Shown here: positions 52,615 through 61,767 of the stretch, in pieces
Position numbering within the stretch: position 1 is the stretch's first letter
Layout of the letters: each line of letters begins with the position of its first letter
Assembly (NCBI GenBank): GCA_963838885.1
Contig: CAWITB010000015.1
Span: 62,001 to 126,000, forward strand
Origin: JAICMB01 sp963838885
GTDB lineage: Bacteria; Acidobacteriota; Terriglobia; Bryobacterales; Bryobacteraceae
Direction of reading: 5' to 3'
DNA length: 64,000 nt
The notes under the pieces: model-generated
The model's input: only the letters and a program-made list of their open reading frames with translations
Databases searched by the model: none
Told to the model about the DNA's origin: nothing
Program-made: the position numbers and the translations under genes

Positions 52615-53087
52615 CGGTATTGTCGCAGTAACCTGTCTCTTGCGGCATGCGCCGGAAATGCTGATTTCGAGAAACGGCGGCCGTCAAAAAAGCCATTTAT
52701 CAACTGACGCTAACCGCTCGTGGAACTTTCCGAACGCGATACAGAGCTTCCGGCGGTATTTCGGCCGATAGGTCATTCAAAGAAATGATTACGGCTTCGA
52801 AGCCGAACGCGTCCGCAATGCTCAGCCCCCAAATTCGCCGCGTCCGCGTGCATATCGCTTCATATCTGTCTGCCCTGCGGATGCGTCAGGCTTACCTGCC
52901 GGGGTTAGCGATCTCATACGTCCTGAAATTGCACAAGCCTCCGAGTCTGCGCTACCCTGGCCATTTCAGCGACCGAGGTATTTCACATCGAGAACGCGTT
53001 CCAGGCATCCAAGTCCCTGAAAGAGCTCCGCTCTCCAGTTCGCGCGGCCGAGTCTCGCGACCGGCAGCCTTTGTTGTGCAATTCTCG
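52615..53087. other. No supportable gene
   Basis: The frame of the 53088 gene is open back to 52785, but the reading there is Arg/Pro-rich and lacks coding character. The region probably holds the promoter of the 53088 gene; no boxes are convincing. Confidence 0.45.
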
Positions 53088-54290
53088 ATGAGACGGCGCG
53101 ACTTCATCCCACTCGCCGCGGCCGTAAGCCTCCGCGCCGCTCCCGCTGAACGAAAACGCATCGCCGCCGTCTCAACCTCCTATTTCCTGCGCTCCCATAG
53201 CGACGACATCATCACCCGTGAGTTGGAAGGTTATTGGATCAACGACGATTTCCACGAGCCGCCCATCGAGATCGTCTCCCTCTATCAAGACCAGATTCAC
53301 CCAGCCGACGTCGGACGAAAGCTGGCTATGTCCTACTCCGTCCCTACGAAGCAGTCGATCGCGAACGCCGTAACTTTGGATTCCGGTAAGCTGGCCGTCG
53401 ATGGCGTGATCGTCGTAGCCGAGCACGGCGATTATCCTATCAACGAAAAGAACCAGCAGCTCTATCCGCGCTTCGAGTTTTTCTCTCAAATCGTGGACGT
53501 CTTCCGCGCCTCCGGCCGCGCCGTGCCCGTCTATACGGACAAGCACCTCTCCTACGACTGGACGAAAGCCAAGCGCATGTACGACTGGTCGCGCGAGCTG
53601 GGCTTCCCCATGATGGCGGGCTCGTCCGTGTCGGTCACGTTTCGCCGGCCGGAGCTCGACATCCCACGCGGCGCCGACCTTACCGCGGCCCTCGCGGTCG
53701 GCAGCGGCTGGGTGGGCGATGGGGGAATTTTTCATAACCTCGAAGTGCTGCAGTGCTTTGTCGAACGCCGCCGCGGCGGCGAGAGCGGCGTGCGCGCCGT
53801 CCAACATCTCGCGGGCGATGCGGTCTGGAACGCAGCCGAGCAAGGCTTGTGGTCGAAAGATCTGCTGCACGCGGCGCTGGCCTGCGCCGAGCGGCCGGGC
53901 ATAGGCCGTCCCGAGGACGCCAAAGGTCCGGTGCTTTGCCTCATCGAGTACAACGACGGTTTTCGCGGTGGCGCCTTAATGTTGCCCGGCGTCGTCAACG
54001 AGTATCTGTTCGCCCTGCGTTTGAAAGGCGAATCCCAGCCGCGCGGCACGCTCCTCTATGTCCCTCCCCAGAATTCCAATAACTTCAGCATGCTCGTGCA
54101 CGGCATTAACCAGATGCTCACTACCGGAGTGACGCCGTATCCGATCGAGCGTACGCTGTTGACGACCGGGGCGCTGTCGTTCTTGATGGAATCGGCATAT
54201 CAAGGCCATAAGCGCATCGAAACACCAATGCTGCGAGTCGCCTATCAAGCACCCCTTAAGTCCTTTTACGCGCACGGCAGGGGATCGTAA
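53088..54290 (+). CDS. Tat-exported hypothetical protein, 400 aa
   Basis: Starts MRRRDFIPLAAAVSLRAAP, a twin-arginine-like export signal, which is why the ATG at 53088 is chosen over the open frame upstream. The body has Rossmann-like stretches (KRIAAVSTSYFLRSHSDDII, VDGVIVVAEHGDYPINEKNQ, ASGRAVPVYTDKHLSYDWTK, FPMMAGSSVSVTFRRPELDI, AALAVGSGWVGDGGIFHNLE) and ends with GFRGGALMLPGVVNEYLFAL. The fold is suggestive of oxidoreductase-like proteins of Planctomycetes and Acidobacteria, but I know no function. It is followed directly by an SMP-30-like gene. Confidence 0.65.
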   Translation: MRRRDFIPLAAAVSLRAAPAERKRIAAVSTSYFLRSHSDDIITRELEGYWINDDFHEPPIEIVSLYQDQIHPADVGRKLAMSYSVPTKQSIANAVTLDSGKLAVDGVIVVAEHGDYPINEKNQQLYPRFEFFSQIVDVFRASGRAVPVYTDKHLSYDWTKAKRMYDWSRELGFPMMAGSSVSVTFRRPELDIPRGADLTAALAVGSGWVGDGGIFHNLEVLQCFVERRRGGESGVRAVQHLAGDAVWNAAEQGLWSKDLLHAALACAERPGIGRPEDAKGPVLCLIEYNDGFRGGALMLPGVVNEYLFALRLKGESQPRGTLLYVPPQNSNNFSMLVHGINQMLTTGVTPYPIERTLLTTGALSFLMESAYQGHKRIETPMLRVAYQAPLKSFYAHGRGS

Positions 54291-55067
54291 ATGGACGCGA
54301 AACTCACTGCCGTTCTGGGCGAATCTCCGCAAATCGCTCCGCTCGCGAAAGGCTTTTCGGAAGCCTGCGGCCCAGTCGCCGACCGCCGCGGCTACCTTCT
54401 CTTCTGCGAAACGGCCACAAACAAAATAATGAAGTGGGGCGACGGGGCCGTAAGCGTTTTCCGCGATAACGCCAACGGCGCCCGTGCTTTGACGATTGAT
54501 CATCAGGGCCGCCTGCTTACCTGTGAAAAAGACCGCATCACGCGAACGGAAAAGGACGGCGGCGTCACGGTTCTCGCGACCGCCGCGGCGCCCGGCGGCA
54601 CAATCTACGCCATAGACGGCAATGTTTATTTCAGCGCCGGCGCGGCGGTCTATCGCGTCAAGACTCACGGCCGCGCCATCGCTGCCGCGGCTGTCGCCAC
54701 TCGCGACTGCAATCGTCCTTCCGCCCTGGCCCTTTCGCCAAATCAACAGCGGATGTACGTCGCGGACGGCCGCGCGGTACGCGTTTTCGACATCGCGCCA
54801 CGCGGTGATTTCAACCCTGGCCGCCTGTTCGTCCAAACCGCGAACGGGCCCACGGGTCTGAACACCGATGAGGCCGGCCGCATCTGGATTGCTTCGCCGG
54901 CTGGAATCGAAGTCTTCTCGCCCGATGCCAAGCCGCTCGGAAGCGTGGCGCTCCCCGGCCCCGTTTCCGGCATGAACTGGGCCGAAGGCTTTCATGACCT
55001 GATCGCGACCAGCGGCGATGCGGTTTATAAAATCCGCGCGAGAACCAACGGCACGCGAACGTTCTAG
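54291..55067 (+). CDS. SMP-30/gluconolactonase-like protein
   Basis: 258 residues, ATG immediately after the stop of the preceding gene. Propeller blades are visible: SEACGPVADRRGYLLFCETA, GARALTIDHQGRLLTCEKDR, CNRPSALALSPNQQRMYVAD, NGPTGLNTDEAGRIWIASPA and GSVALPGPVSGMNWAEGFHD. No signal peptide is seen, unlike the homologue at the left edge. Likely hydrolyses a lactone or serves as a metal-dependent esterase, in concert with the upstream unknown protein. Confidence 0.78.
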   Translation: MDAKLTAVLGESPQIAPLAKGFSEACGPVADRRGYLLFCETATNKIMKWGDGAVSVFRDNANGARALTIDHQGRLLTCEKDRITRTEKDGGVTVLATAAAPGGTIYAIDGNVYFSAGAAVYRVKTHGRAIAAAAVATRDCNRPSALALSPNQQRMYVADGRAVRVFDIAPRGDFNPGRLFVQTANGPTGLNTDEAGRIWIASPAGIEVFSPDAKPLGSVALPGPVSGMNWAEGFHDLIATSGDAVYKIRARTNGTRTF

Positions 55068-55151
55068 CGCCTCGGATTAGCAGCGGGAGCGCGGCTGCGG
55101 TCGCATCGAAACGCGGGCGATCGGCAATACCGTGCGAAAATAGAGTTAACA

Positions 55152-57719
55152 GTGCCAGTTAAAGTTAAGGCGGCGAAGAAAAAGGCCGGCTTGGTGCGTT
55201 TTTTGATGCATCCCGCCGGCAAGACAATTCTGGCCGTTCTCGTTTTAGGTTTCAGCCTCGGGCTGATCCTCTTCACGTATTACTACGCCAAGTACTCCAG
55301 GCTAATCGAAGCCAAGCTGAACGCCGGACCATTCGCCAAAACCTCCATGTTGTTCGCGGCGCCCCGCACCGTGATGGTGGGCGACGAGGCCAACGCGCAA
55401 GAGATCGCCGCGGATTTGCGGCGCGCCGGATATTCCGAATCGCGCGACAACCGCGTCGGCCATTTCGCCATAGCCGCCGATAGCGTCGAGGTTTATCCCG
55501 GCCCCGATTCGTATTTCAAGCGCGACGACGGCGTAATCAAATTTGCGCAGGGCAAGGTCGCGAGGATCATTTCGCTGGCGGACAACACCGACCGGACGCA
55601 ATACGCGCTCGAACCGGAGTTGATGTCGAATCTGTTCGACAAGAACCGCGAAAAACGGCGCTACGTACGTTACGAAGATATACCGCCGGTTCTGGTGCAT
55701 GCCGTGATTTCCGCGGAAGACAAGCGCTTCTTCCAGCATTCCGGCTTCGACCCGATGCGCATCGTGAAAGCGGCCTGGCGCGACGTGCGGCAGCGGCGTT
55801 ACGCCGAAGGCGCCTCCACGCTGACGCAGCAAGTGGCGCGGATGTTCTGGCTCGATAACGACAAAATCTGGAGCCGCAAGCTTCCCGAGATGCTGATCAC
55901 CATGCATCTGGAGCAGAAGCTCAGCAAGGAAAAAATATTCGAGTATTACGCCAACCAGGTGCCGCTCGGACGCCGCGGCAGCTTTGGAATCCGCGGCTTC
56001 GGCGAGGCGGCGCAGGTCTATTTCGGAAAAAACGTCAAGACGCTGACCGTGGCGGAGTCGGCCACGTTGGCGGGTCTCATCCAGCATCCCAGCATGATCA
56101 ATCCGTTCCGTTGGCCGGAGCGGGCCAAGGCGCGGCGCAACGTCGTGTTGAAGATGATGCTGGAGAATAACTACATTACGGAGGACGAGTACGCGCGCGC
56201 TACGGCCTCTCCGCTGACGCTTGCGAAGCCGGAATCGGAGACCGCCGAGGCGCCGTATTTTGTAGACCTCGTCAACGATGCGCTCGCGGACAGGTTCCAG
56301 GATTACGATTTCCAGTCGCACGCCTACCGCATTTACACGACGCTCGATCCGCAGTTGCAGAGCGATGCGGCGGTGGCGGTGCGCGTGGGCATGGAGGATG
56401 TCGACAAGCTCATCGCCAAGCGCAAGAAAAAAGATCCGAACTATCCCGACCCGCAGTGCACTCTGATCGCGCTCGATCCGCAGACGGGCGAAATCAAGGC
56501 GCTCGTCGGCGGACGGAACTACGGCGTCAGCCAGCTCAACCACGCGCTATCGAAGCGCCAGCCGGGATCGTCGTTCAAGCCTTTTGTCTACGCGGCGGCG
56601 CTGAATACGGGATTGGCGGGCGGCGAAACGATACTCACGCCTTCCAGCCTGGTGAACGACGAGCCGACGACCTTCTGGTTCGACCAGAAGCCCTACCAAC
56701 CGAGTAATTTCAAGCACGAGTTCTACGGCTTGATCACTATGCGCGAGGCGATCGCGCATTCCGCGAACGTTGCGGCGGTGCGATTCGCGGAAGAGACGGG
56801 ATATGGCGCCGTGGTGGACCTCGCGCGGCGCGCGGGACTGAACATGAATATCCGGCCGACGCCCGCGGTCGCGCTGGGCGCTTATGAAGTGACGCCTCTC
56901 GAGATCGCCGGAGCGTACACGATTTTCTCCAACCGCGGCGTGTTCACGAAACCGAGCTTCATTGCCTCCATCAACGACCAGCACGGCACGAGCATTTTTG
57001 AAAATAAGCCTCAACACAAGCAGGTGCTGGACCCGCGCATTGCGTTTCTGATGGACAGCCTGCTTGAAGAAGTCGTTCGGACGGGTACCGGCGCCGGCAT
57101 TCACGCGCGGGGCATCAATTTCCCGGTGGCAGGTAAAACGGGCACATCGCACGACGGCTGGTTCGCCGGATTCAGCTCCAAGCTGATCTGCATCGTGTGG
57201 GTGGGCTTCGATGATAACCGCGAGCTGAACCTGGAAGGCGCGCATTCGGCGCTGCCGGTGTGGGCGGAATTCATGCGGCGCGCGCACGAGCGCCGCGAGT
57301 ATCGCAACGTGAGTGATTTCGTTGCGCCGGCGGGAATCGTGAGTGAGCAGATCGATGCGGCCTCGGGGCAGCTTGCCACCGCCGGATGCCCGAAGGTCCG
57401 CACCGAGTATTTCATCGACGGCACGCAACCGGTGGAGATGTGCGCGCTGCACGGCGGCGGCGGAGCGCGCGTCGCGTCGTGGGATCCCGCGCCGGTGCCG
57501 GCGCAAGGCGCTCCCGCGCTTCCCGCTCCGGTGCGCGCCGCCGTTCCGGAAGCGGCCCCGCAGGGATCCGCCCAGAATGCCTGGCCGGCCCCGCAACCCC
57601 GGGTCGCCCAAACCGCCGCCGCTCCCGTGGCCGACCCTTCGCAACCAGCAACCGATCCCGCCCCGCCGGCGCCAAAGAAGAAGGGGATCTTCGGACGGAT
57701 TAGAGATATATTTAAATAA
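55152..57719 (+). CDS. Class A penicillin-binding protein (PBP1b type)
   Basis: 855 residues from a GTG. One membrane anchor (TILAVLVLGFSLGLILFTYY) is followed by a UB2H-like domain (MLFAAPRTVMVGDEANAQEI, RAGYSESRDNRVGHFAIAAD) as in PBP1b. The GT51 glycosyltransferase has catalytic Glu189 in VISAEDKRFFQHSGFD and EGASTLTQQVARMFWLDNDK. The transpeptidase has Ser473 in PGSSFKPFVYAAAL, HSANVAAVRF and Lys662 in VAGKTGTSHDGW. It ends in a Pro/Ala-rich linker. Builds and crosslinks peptidoglycan at the periplasmic face. Two TPR genes follow in the same direction. Confidence 0.94.
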   Translation: MPVKVKAAKKKAGLVRFLMHPAGKTILAVLVLGFSLGLILFTYYYAKYSRLIEAKLNAGPFAKTSMLFAAPRTVMVGDEANAQEIAADLRRAGYSESRDNRVGHFAIAADSVEVYPGPDSYFKRDDGVIKFAQGKVARIISLADNTDRTQYALEPELMSNLFDKNREKRRYVRYEDIPPVLVHAVISAEDKRFFQHSGFDPMRIVKAAWRDVRQRRYAEGASTLTQQVARMFWLDNDKIWSRKLPEMLITMHLEQKLSKEKIFEYYANQVPLGRRGSFGIRGFGEAAQVYFGKNVKTLTVAESATLAGLIQHPSMINPFRWPERAKARRNVVLKMMLENNYITEDEYARATASPLTLAKPESETAEAPYFVDLVNDALADRFQDYDFQSHAYRIYTTLDPQLQSDAAVAVRVGMEDVDKLIAKRKKKDPNYPDPQCTLIALDPQTGEIKALVGGRNYGVSQLNHALSKRQPGSSFKPFVYAAALNTGLAGGETILTPSSLVNDEPTTFWFDQKPYQPSNFKHEFYGLITMREAIAHSANVAAVRFAEETGYGAVVDLARRAGLNMNIRPTPAVALGAYEVTPLEIAGAYTIFSNRGVFTKPSFIASINDQHGTSIFENKPQHKQVLDPRIAFLMDSLLEEVVRTGTGAGIHARGINFPVAGKTGTSHDGWFAGFSSKLICIVWVGFDDNRELNLEGAHSALPVWAEFMRRAHERREYRNVSDFVAPAGIVSEQIDAASGQLATAGCPKVRTEYFIDGTQPVEMCALHGGGGARVASWDPAPVPAQGAPALPAPVRAAVPEAAPQGSAQNAWPAPQPRVAQTAAAPVADPSQPATDPAPPAPKKKGIFGRIRDIFK

Positions 57720-57749
57720 TAGAAGTCAGGTTTGTAACGAGGGGGCGAT

Positions 57750-58466
57750 ATGTCTTCCTTACCACTGCTGTTTGCTTTTGTTGCCGCGGCTTTGCCCGCA
57801 CTTCCCGCCGAAAAGCCCATCACCCCGGAGCTCCGGGGCGACATTTACATGGCCCGTAAGATGTACCGCGAAGCGGTCGAGGCTTACGAGCAGGGCCCGC
57901 AATCCGATGCCGTGATTTTGAATAAGACCGGCATCGCGTATCACCAAATGCTCGATTTCCGCACCGCCAAAAAATACTACGAGCTGTCGATCAAAGCCGA
58001 GCCTCATTATGCCGAAGCAATCAATAATCTCGGGACGATCTATTACGCCGCCAAGAGCTATCGCCGCGCGCTGGGACAGTACAAGAAGGCGCTGCGCTAC
58101 AGCCCCCAATCCGCTTCGATTTACAGCAATCTCGGGACCGCATATTTCGCGCGCAAGGACTATAAGCGCGCCTCGGTGGCTTATGAAAAAGCGCTCGCGC
58201 TCGATCCCGACGTCTTCGAGAGCCATAACACGCAAGGCGTCCTGCTGCAGGAGCGCAGCGTCGAGGAGCGCGCAAAGTTTCATTACTACCTGGCGAAGAC
58301 CTACGCCAAAGCTGGACTGAACGACCGCGCATTGCAATACATGCGCAAGTGCCTGGAAGAGGGATTCAAGGACAAGAAGAAATTCCGGGAGGAACCGGAG
58401 TTCGCGACCGTAAGAAACACGCAGGAGTTCAAAGAGCTTCTCGCGTTGGAGCCGCGTGTTCTGTAG
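57750..58466 (+). CDS. Secreted tetratricopeptide-repeat protein
   Basis: 238 residues with a signal peptide (MSSLPLLFAFVAAALPALPA) and about four TPRs: MYREAVEAYEQGPQSDAVIL, TAKKYYELSIKAEPHYAEAI, SYRRALGQYKKALRYSPQSA and DYKRASVAYEKALALDPDVF. TPRs bind partner proteins. The ATG is 30 bases after the PBP stop, with GAGGGGG nearby. Its 3' end overlaps the start of the lipoprotein gene by 11 bases, so the three genes form a unit. Confidence 0.88.
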   Translation: MSSLPLLFAFVAAALPALPAEKPITPELRGDIYMARKMYREAVEAYEQGPQSDAVILNKTGIAYHQMLDFRTAKKYYELSIKAEPHYAEAINNLGTIYYAAKSYRRALGQYKKALRYSPQSASIYSNLGTAYFARKDYKRASVAYEKALALDPDVFESHNTQGVLLQERSVEERAKFHYYLAKTYAKAGLNDRALQYMRKCLEEGFKDKKKFREEPEFATVRNTQEFKELLALEPRVL

Positions 58467-60027
58467 ACGAACGGCCTTCGCGGCGTTTGTTGTTGCTTTT
58501 TCTCTTTTGTCGTGTTCACGGACGCCGGGCGGCGTTGAACGGCTGGCCATTCTGCCGATTGAGAATCTTACGTCCAGCGCCGGTCTCGATTGGGTGAGCC
58601 ATGCCGCTTCCGCCGTTCTGGCGTACGATCTGACGGGTCCTCGAGGGATTCGCGCGATCCGCACGGAAACGTTGCGCGATGCGCGCCTCAGCGGCGCCAC
58701 GCGCTACCTGGAGGGATATTTCGATAACGAGCATGGCGCGCTAGCTTTTCATTTGTCGATTGAAGATCCCGCCGCGCGCAAGTTCACCGGCGCGATGTCG
58801 CTGAGCGCGCCCCTGGACGACATCGTAGCGGCCATGAACCGCGCCGCCAAGGATCTCGATTCGCGGGCGCGAGCGGCGGCGGGATGTAAGGGAGCCGCAC
58901 TCCAGCCGACAGCATCGCAGGCCGACCCGCATTGCATGCCGGTTTATCTGCCTTGGGCGGAATCTCTGCTGGCGCGTGGAGATCGGGAGGGGGCGGCGCG
59001 CGCGGCCTCGGCGGGGCTTGCGGCGTCGAACTCCAACGCGATCGATCACGCGCAATTGGAGTACATCTCTGCGACCGCGCGGGGCGAGGATGGGGCGCGT
59101 CTGGCTGCGCTGCAACGTCTTGCGGCGTTGCTGCCGGCCGATCCGCAATTGCTGCGCGACGCCGCGGAATTGCAGCTTGCAAGGCGGGATTTTCACGGCG
59201 CCGCGCAATCGCTCGAGGCGGCGGTGCGCGCCAATGCCGGCGATTCGGCCGCTTGGAACCTGCTTGGATATGTGCGCGCGGATTTGCGCGATTTGAATGG
59301 CGCGCGCGAAGCGCTGGAGCATTACGAGCAACTTGCGCCGGAAGATCCCAATGCGCTCGATTCGTTGGGCGAGGTCAGCTTCTATTTAGGCGATTTCGCG
59401 CGGGCGGAACGGTACTTTCTCGATGCGCAACGAAAGAACCCGTCCGGGGAAGTGGACCTCCTGAAGGCCGCCGAAGCGCGCATGATAACGGGCGATCTCG
59501 CGGGCGCCGATCGGTTGCTGGCGCAACGGACATGGAGCGGTCTGGATCAGGCGGAGTGGGAGTTTGTCACTGGCCGCCGGAAGCAAGCGATGGCGCGTTT
59601 ACAGCAAATGCAGGCGGACCCGCGCGCAGCGCTGCAGCTCGCGTTATGGCGCGCCCAAACCGGAGAAGGACCCGCGCCGCGCGCCGGAAACGATCCGTTG
59701 AGCCGCGCGGTTTCCCTATTGCTCGCGGGCCAGTTTGCGCCCGCAACGCCGCTGCTTGAGCAGGTATACGGCGCAACGAATCCAGCGGCGGATGGCCAGA
59801 TCCGCACGCTGCTGGCGTGGAGCTACGCCCGCACTGGACGGCCCGATGCAGCCGCGAAGCTGCTCGATCTATATCCGATTCCGCTTGGCGGCAGCGGCGA
59901 TAATCCGATTTTGGCGGCTCTGACATTCCCGCGCTTTGTCGAGTTGCGCGGCGAGATTCTGCATTCGCAGAAGGACCGGCAACTGGCGGCGAAGTACGCA
60001 GGCGATGCGCCGGATCAAGTGAAATAA
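58456..60027 (+). CDS. TPR lipoprotein with TolB-N/LpoB-like N-terminal domain
   Basis: 523 residues from a GTG at 58456. The signal ends in a lipobox (FSLLSC, Cys20), so it should be membrane-anchored. Residues ~25-140 (GVERLAILPIENLTSSAGLD, WVSHAASAVLAYDLTGPRGI, ARSLSG-like turns, YLEGYFDNEHGALAFHLSIE) resemble the TolB-N/CsgG/LpoB type of domain that begins with a strand 'vaVLPfeNlt'. About ten TPR-like helices follow (HGAAQSLEAAVRANAGDSAA, NGAREALEHYEQLAPEDPNA, FARAERYFLDAQRKNPSGEV). Its place after a PBP1b-type synthase and a TPR protein suggests a role in regulating that enzyme; this is inference. Confidence 0.75.
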   Translation: MFCRRTAFAAFVVAFSLLSCSRTPGGVERLAILPIENLTSSAGLDWVSHAASAVLAYDLTGPRGIRAIRTETLRDARLSGATRYLEGYFDNEHGALAFHLSIEDPAARKFTGAMSLSAPLDDIVAAMNRAAKDLDSRARAAAGCKGAALQPTASQADPHCMPVYLPWAESLLARGDREGAARAASAGLAASNSNAIDHAQLEYISATARGEDGARLAALQRLAALLPADPQLLRDAAELQLARRDFHGAAQSLEAAVRANAGDSAAWNLLGYVRADLRDLNGAREALEHYEQLAPEDPNALDSLGEVSFYLGDFARAERYFLDAQRKNPSGEVDLLKAAEARMITGDLAGADRLLAQRTWSGLDQAEWEFVTGRRKQAMARLQQMQADPRAALQLALWRAQTGEGPAPRAGNDPLSRAVSLLLAGQFAPATPLLEQVYGATNPAADGQIRTLLAWSYARTGRPDAAAKLLDLYPIPLGGSGDNPILAALTFPRFVELRGEILHSQKDRQLAAKYAGDAPDQVK

Positions 60028-60036
60028 TCTGAACGG

Positions 60037-60438
60037 CTAAGCGGCCTTCTCTTCCATATCGAGCATTGTCCGCCAGACGGCCATCCATCCACGACCGTGG
60101 TTCTCGAAGACCCAGAGATCCCGGCCGGTTGAACGGTATCGTTCGCCATGGAGCTCGTAGACCATGTCATACAGAAAGGTGACCACAGCCGTATCACTGA
60201 CGACATCGGCTTGATAATCATAGTCACGGAACTCATGAATTCTTGCGTTCTGACGGAAATCGCGGAACCCGGCGAGAAATTCTTCTGCTCCCTGTATTCG
60301 TCCCATAAAACCGGGACTAACCATGACAATCTCCGGGTGTACGAACGGCGCAATATCGTCAACCTGTCCGTCGAGCCAGATCCGGTTGATACGGCGCATT
60401 ATCGTGGCCGCATCGTCGTGTTCACGTTCCTGTTTCAT
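60037..60438 (-). CDS. SnoaL/NTF2-like protein (DUF4440 type)
   Basis: 133 residues with the cone-shaped NTF2 fold pattern: IMRRINRIWLDGQVDDIAPF, VHPEIVMVSPGFMGRIQGAE, DFRQNARIHEFRDYDYQADV and SDTAVVTFLYDMVYELHGER ending GWMAVWRTMLDM. Small ligand-binding or isomerase-like domain; substrate unknown. Cytoplasmic. Convergent with the TPR lipoprotein gene, nine bases apart. Confidence 0.8.
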   Translation of the reverse strand: MKQEREHDDAATIMRRINRIWLDGQVDDIAPFVHPEIVMVSPGFMGRIQGAEEFLAGFRDFRQNARIHEFRDYDYQADVVSDTAVVTFLYDMVYELHGERYRSTGRDLWVFENHGRGWMAVWRTMLDMEEKAA

Positions 60439-60582
60439 CAGCTGTTCCTTATTTCAGCGTCAGCTCACCGGCAGCCAGGCGCGCCGCGCCTTCGGTTGTC
60501 TTTCAATGTCCGGCGTAATCGCCGATGCAGATGCCGTGGGACATCGCCGCTTGGTTCGTAGGCGCCCGTTGCAGTCCGGGCA

Positions 60583-61767
60583 CTACGCGGCTTCGAACAG
60601 ACCGGCTGCGCCCTGACCGCCTCCGATGCACATCGTTACGACGCCAAGCTTCGCTTTGCGGCGCGCCATTTCATTCGCGAGCGTTCCCACCATGCGGGAA
60701 CCGGTCATCCCGAAGGGATGGCCGATCGAAATGGAACCCCCGTTCACGTTCAGCTTTTCGGGATCGAGGCCGAGGCGGTCGCGGCAGTAGACCACCTGAA
60801 CGGCAAAGGCTTCGTTGAGCTCCCAAATATCGATGTCGTCGATCTTCAATCCGCGGCGCTTCAGGAGCTTGGGAACCGCGAATACCGGACCGATCCCCAT
60901 TTCATCGGGCTCGCAGCCTGCGATGGCGAATCCGCGGAAGATCAGCTTATAAGGAATCCCGAGCTGGTCGGCCCGCTCGCGCGACAGTAGCAGAGTCGCG
61001 GAGGCGCCATCGGAGAGCTGCGACGCATTGCCGGCGGTGACGGTGCCTTGGCCGCTGTGCGGGTCGAAGTGGGGCTTGAGCGAAAGCAGGCCTTCAAGGG
61101 TTGTATCGGGACGGTTGCACTCGTCCTTGGCGGCGCAAACTTCTTCGGCGCCGGCGACCTCGCCAGTCTTCTTGTCGAGAATGGCCCGCGTGACCTTCAT
61201 GGGAGCGATTTCGCCTTCGAAAAACCCTTCGGCCTGCGCGCGAGCGGTGCGTCGCTGACTGAGCAGCGCATACTCGTCCTGCTCCTGGCGCCCGATGTTG
61301 TAGCGTTTCGCCACAACCTCGGCGGTATCGCCCATCACCATATAGATGCCAGGCTTGCGTTCCTGCACCACGGGGTGCGGATCGGCGTTGCGCTGAATCA
61401 TCGAGATGCTCTCGACGCCTCCACCGATAGCGGCATCGACGCCCTCCGCAACGATCTGATGCGCGGCCATGGCGATCGCCTGCAGGCCGGAGGAGCAGAA
61501 GCGATTGACGGTCGTCGCAGCGACGCTCACGGGAAGACCGGCCAGCACGGCGGATACGCGCGCGACATTTGAACCCTGTTGCCCATGCGGCTGCGCGCAG
61601 CCGAGAATCACATCGTCGATTTCGGCGGGGTCGAGCGCGGGAGTTTTACTAAGGACATCGCGAATGCAGTGCGCCGCCAGATCTTCGGGCCGCGTCATAT
61701 TGAACGAGCCGCGATAGGATTTCGCGAGAGCGGTGCGGGAGCTGGCAACTACGACCGCTTCTCTCAT
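60583..61767 (-). CDS. Acetyl-CoA acyltransferase (thiolase)
   Basis: 394 residues from the ATG at 61767, preceded by AGGAGG. Thiolase signatures: MREAVVVASSRTALAKSYRG, the acyl-enzyme Cys in TTVNRFCSSGLQAIAMAAHQ, NGGSISIGHPFGMTGSRMVG (His) and the C-terminal Cys in KLGVVTMCIGGGQGAAGLF. It cleaves 3-ketoacyl-CoA, the last step of beta-oxidation. Its ATG overlaps the stop of the FadJ-like gene (ATGA), forming a two-gene operon with upstream coupling. Confidence 0.94.
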   Translation of the reverse strand: MREAVVVASSRTALAKSYRGSFNMTRPEDLAAHCIRDVLSKTPALDPAEIDDVILGCAQPHGQQGSNVARVSAVLAGLPVSVAATTVNRFCSSGLQAIAMAAHQIVAEGVDAAIGGGVESISMIQRNADPHPVVQERKPGIYMVMGDTAEVVAKRYNIGRQEQDEYALLSQRRTARAQAEGFFEGEIAPMKVTRAILDKKTGEVAGAEEVCAAKDECNRPDTTLEGLLSLKPHFDPHSGQGTVTAGNASQLSDGASATLLLSRERADQLGIPYKLIFRGFAIAGCEPDEMGIGPVFAVPKLLKRRGLKIDDIDIWELNEAFAVQVVYCRDRLGLDPEKLNVNGGSISIGHPFGMTGSRMVGTLANEMARRKAKLGVVTMCIGGGQGAAGLFEAA

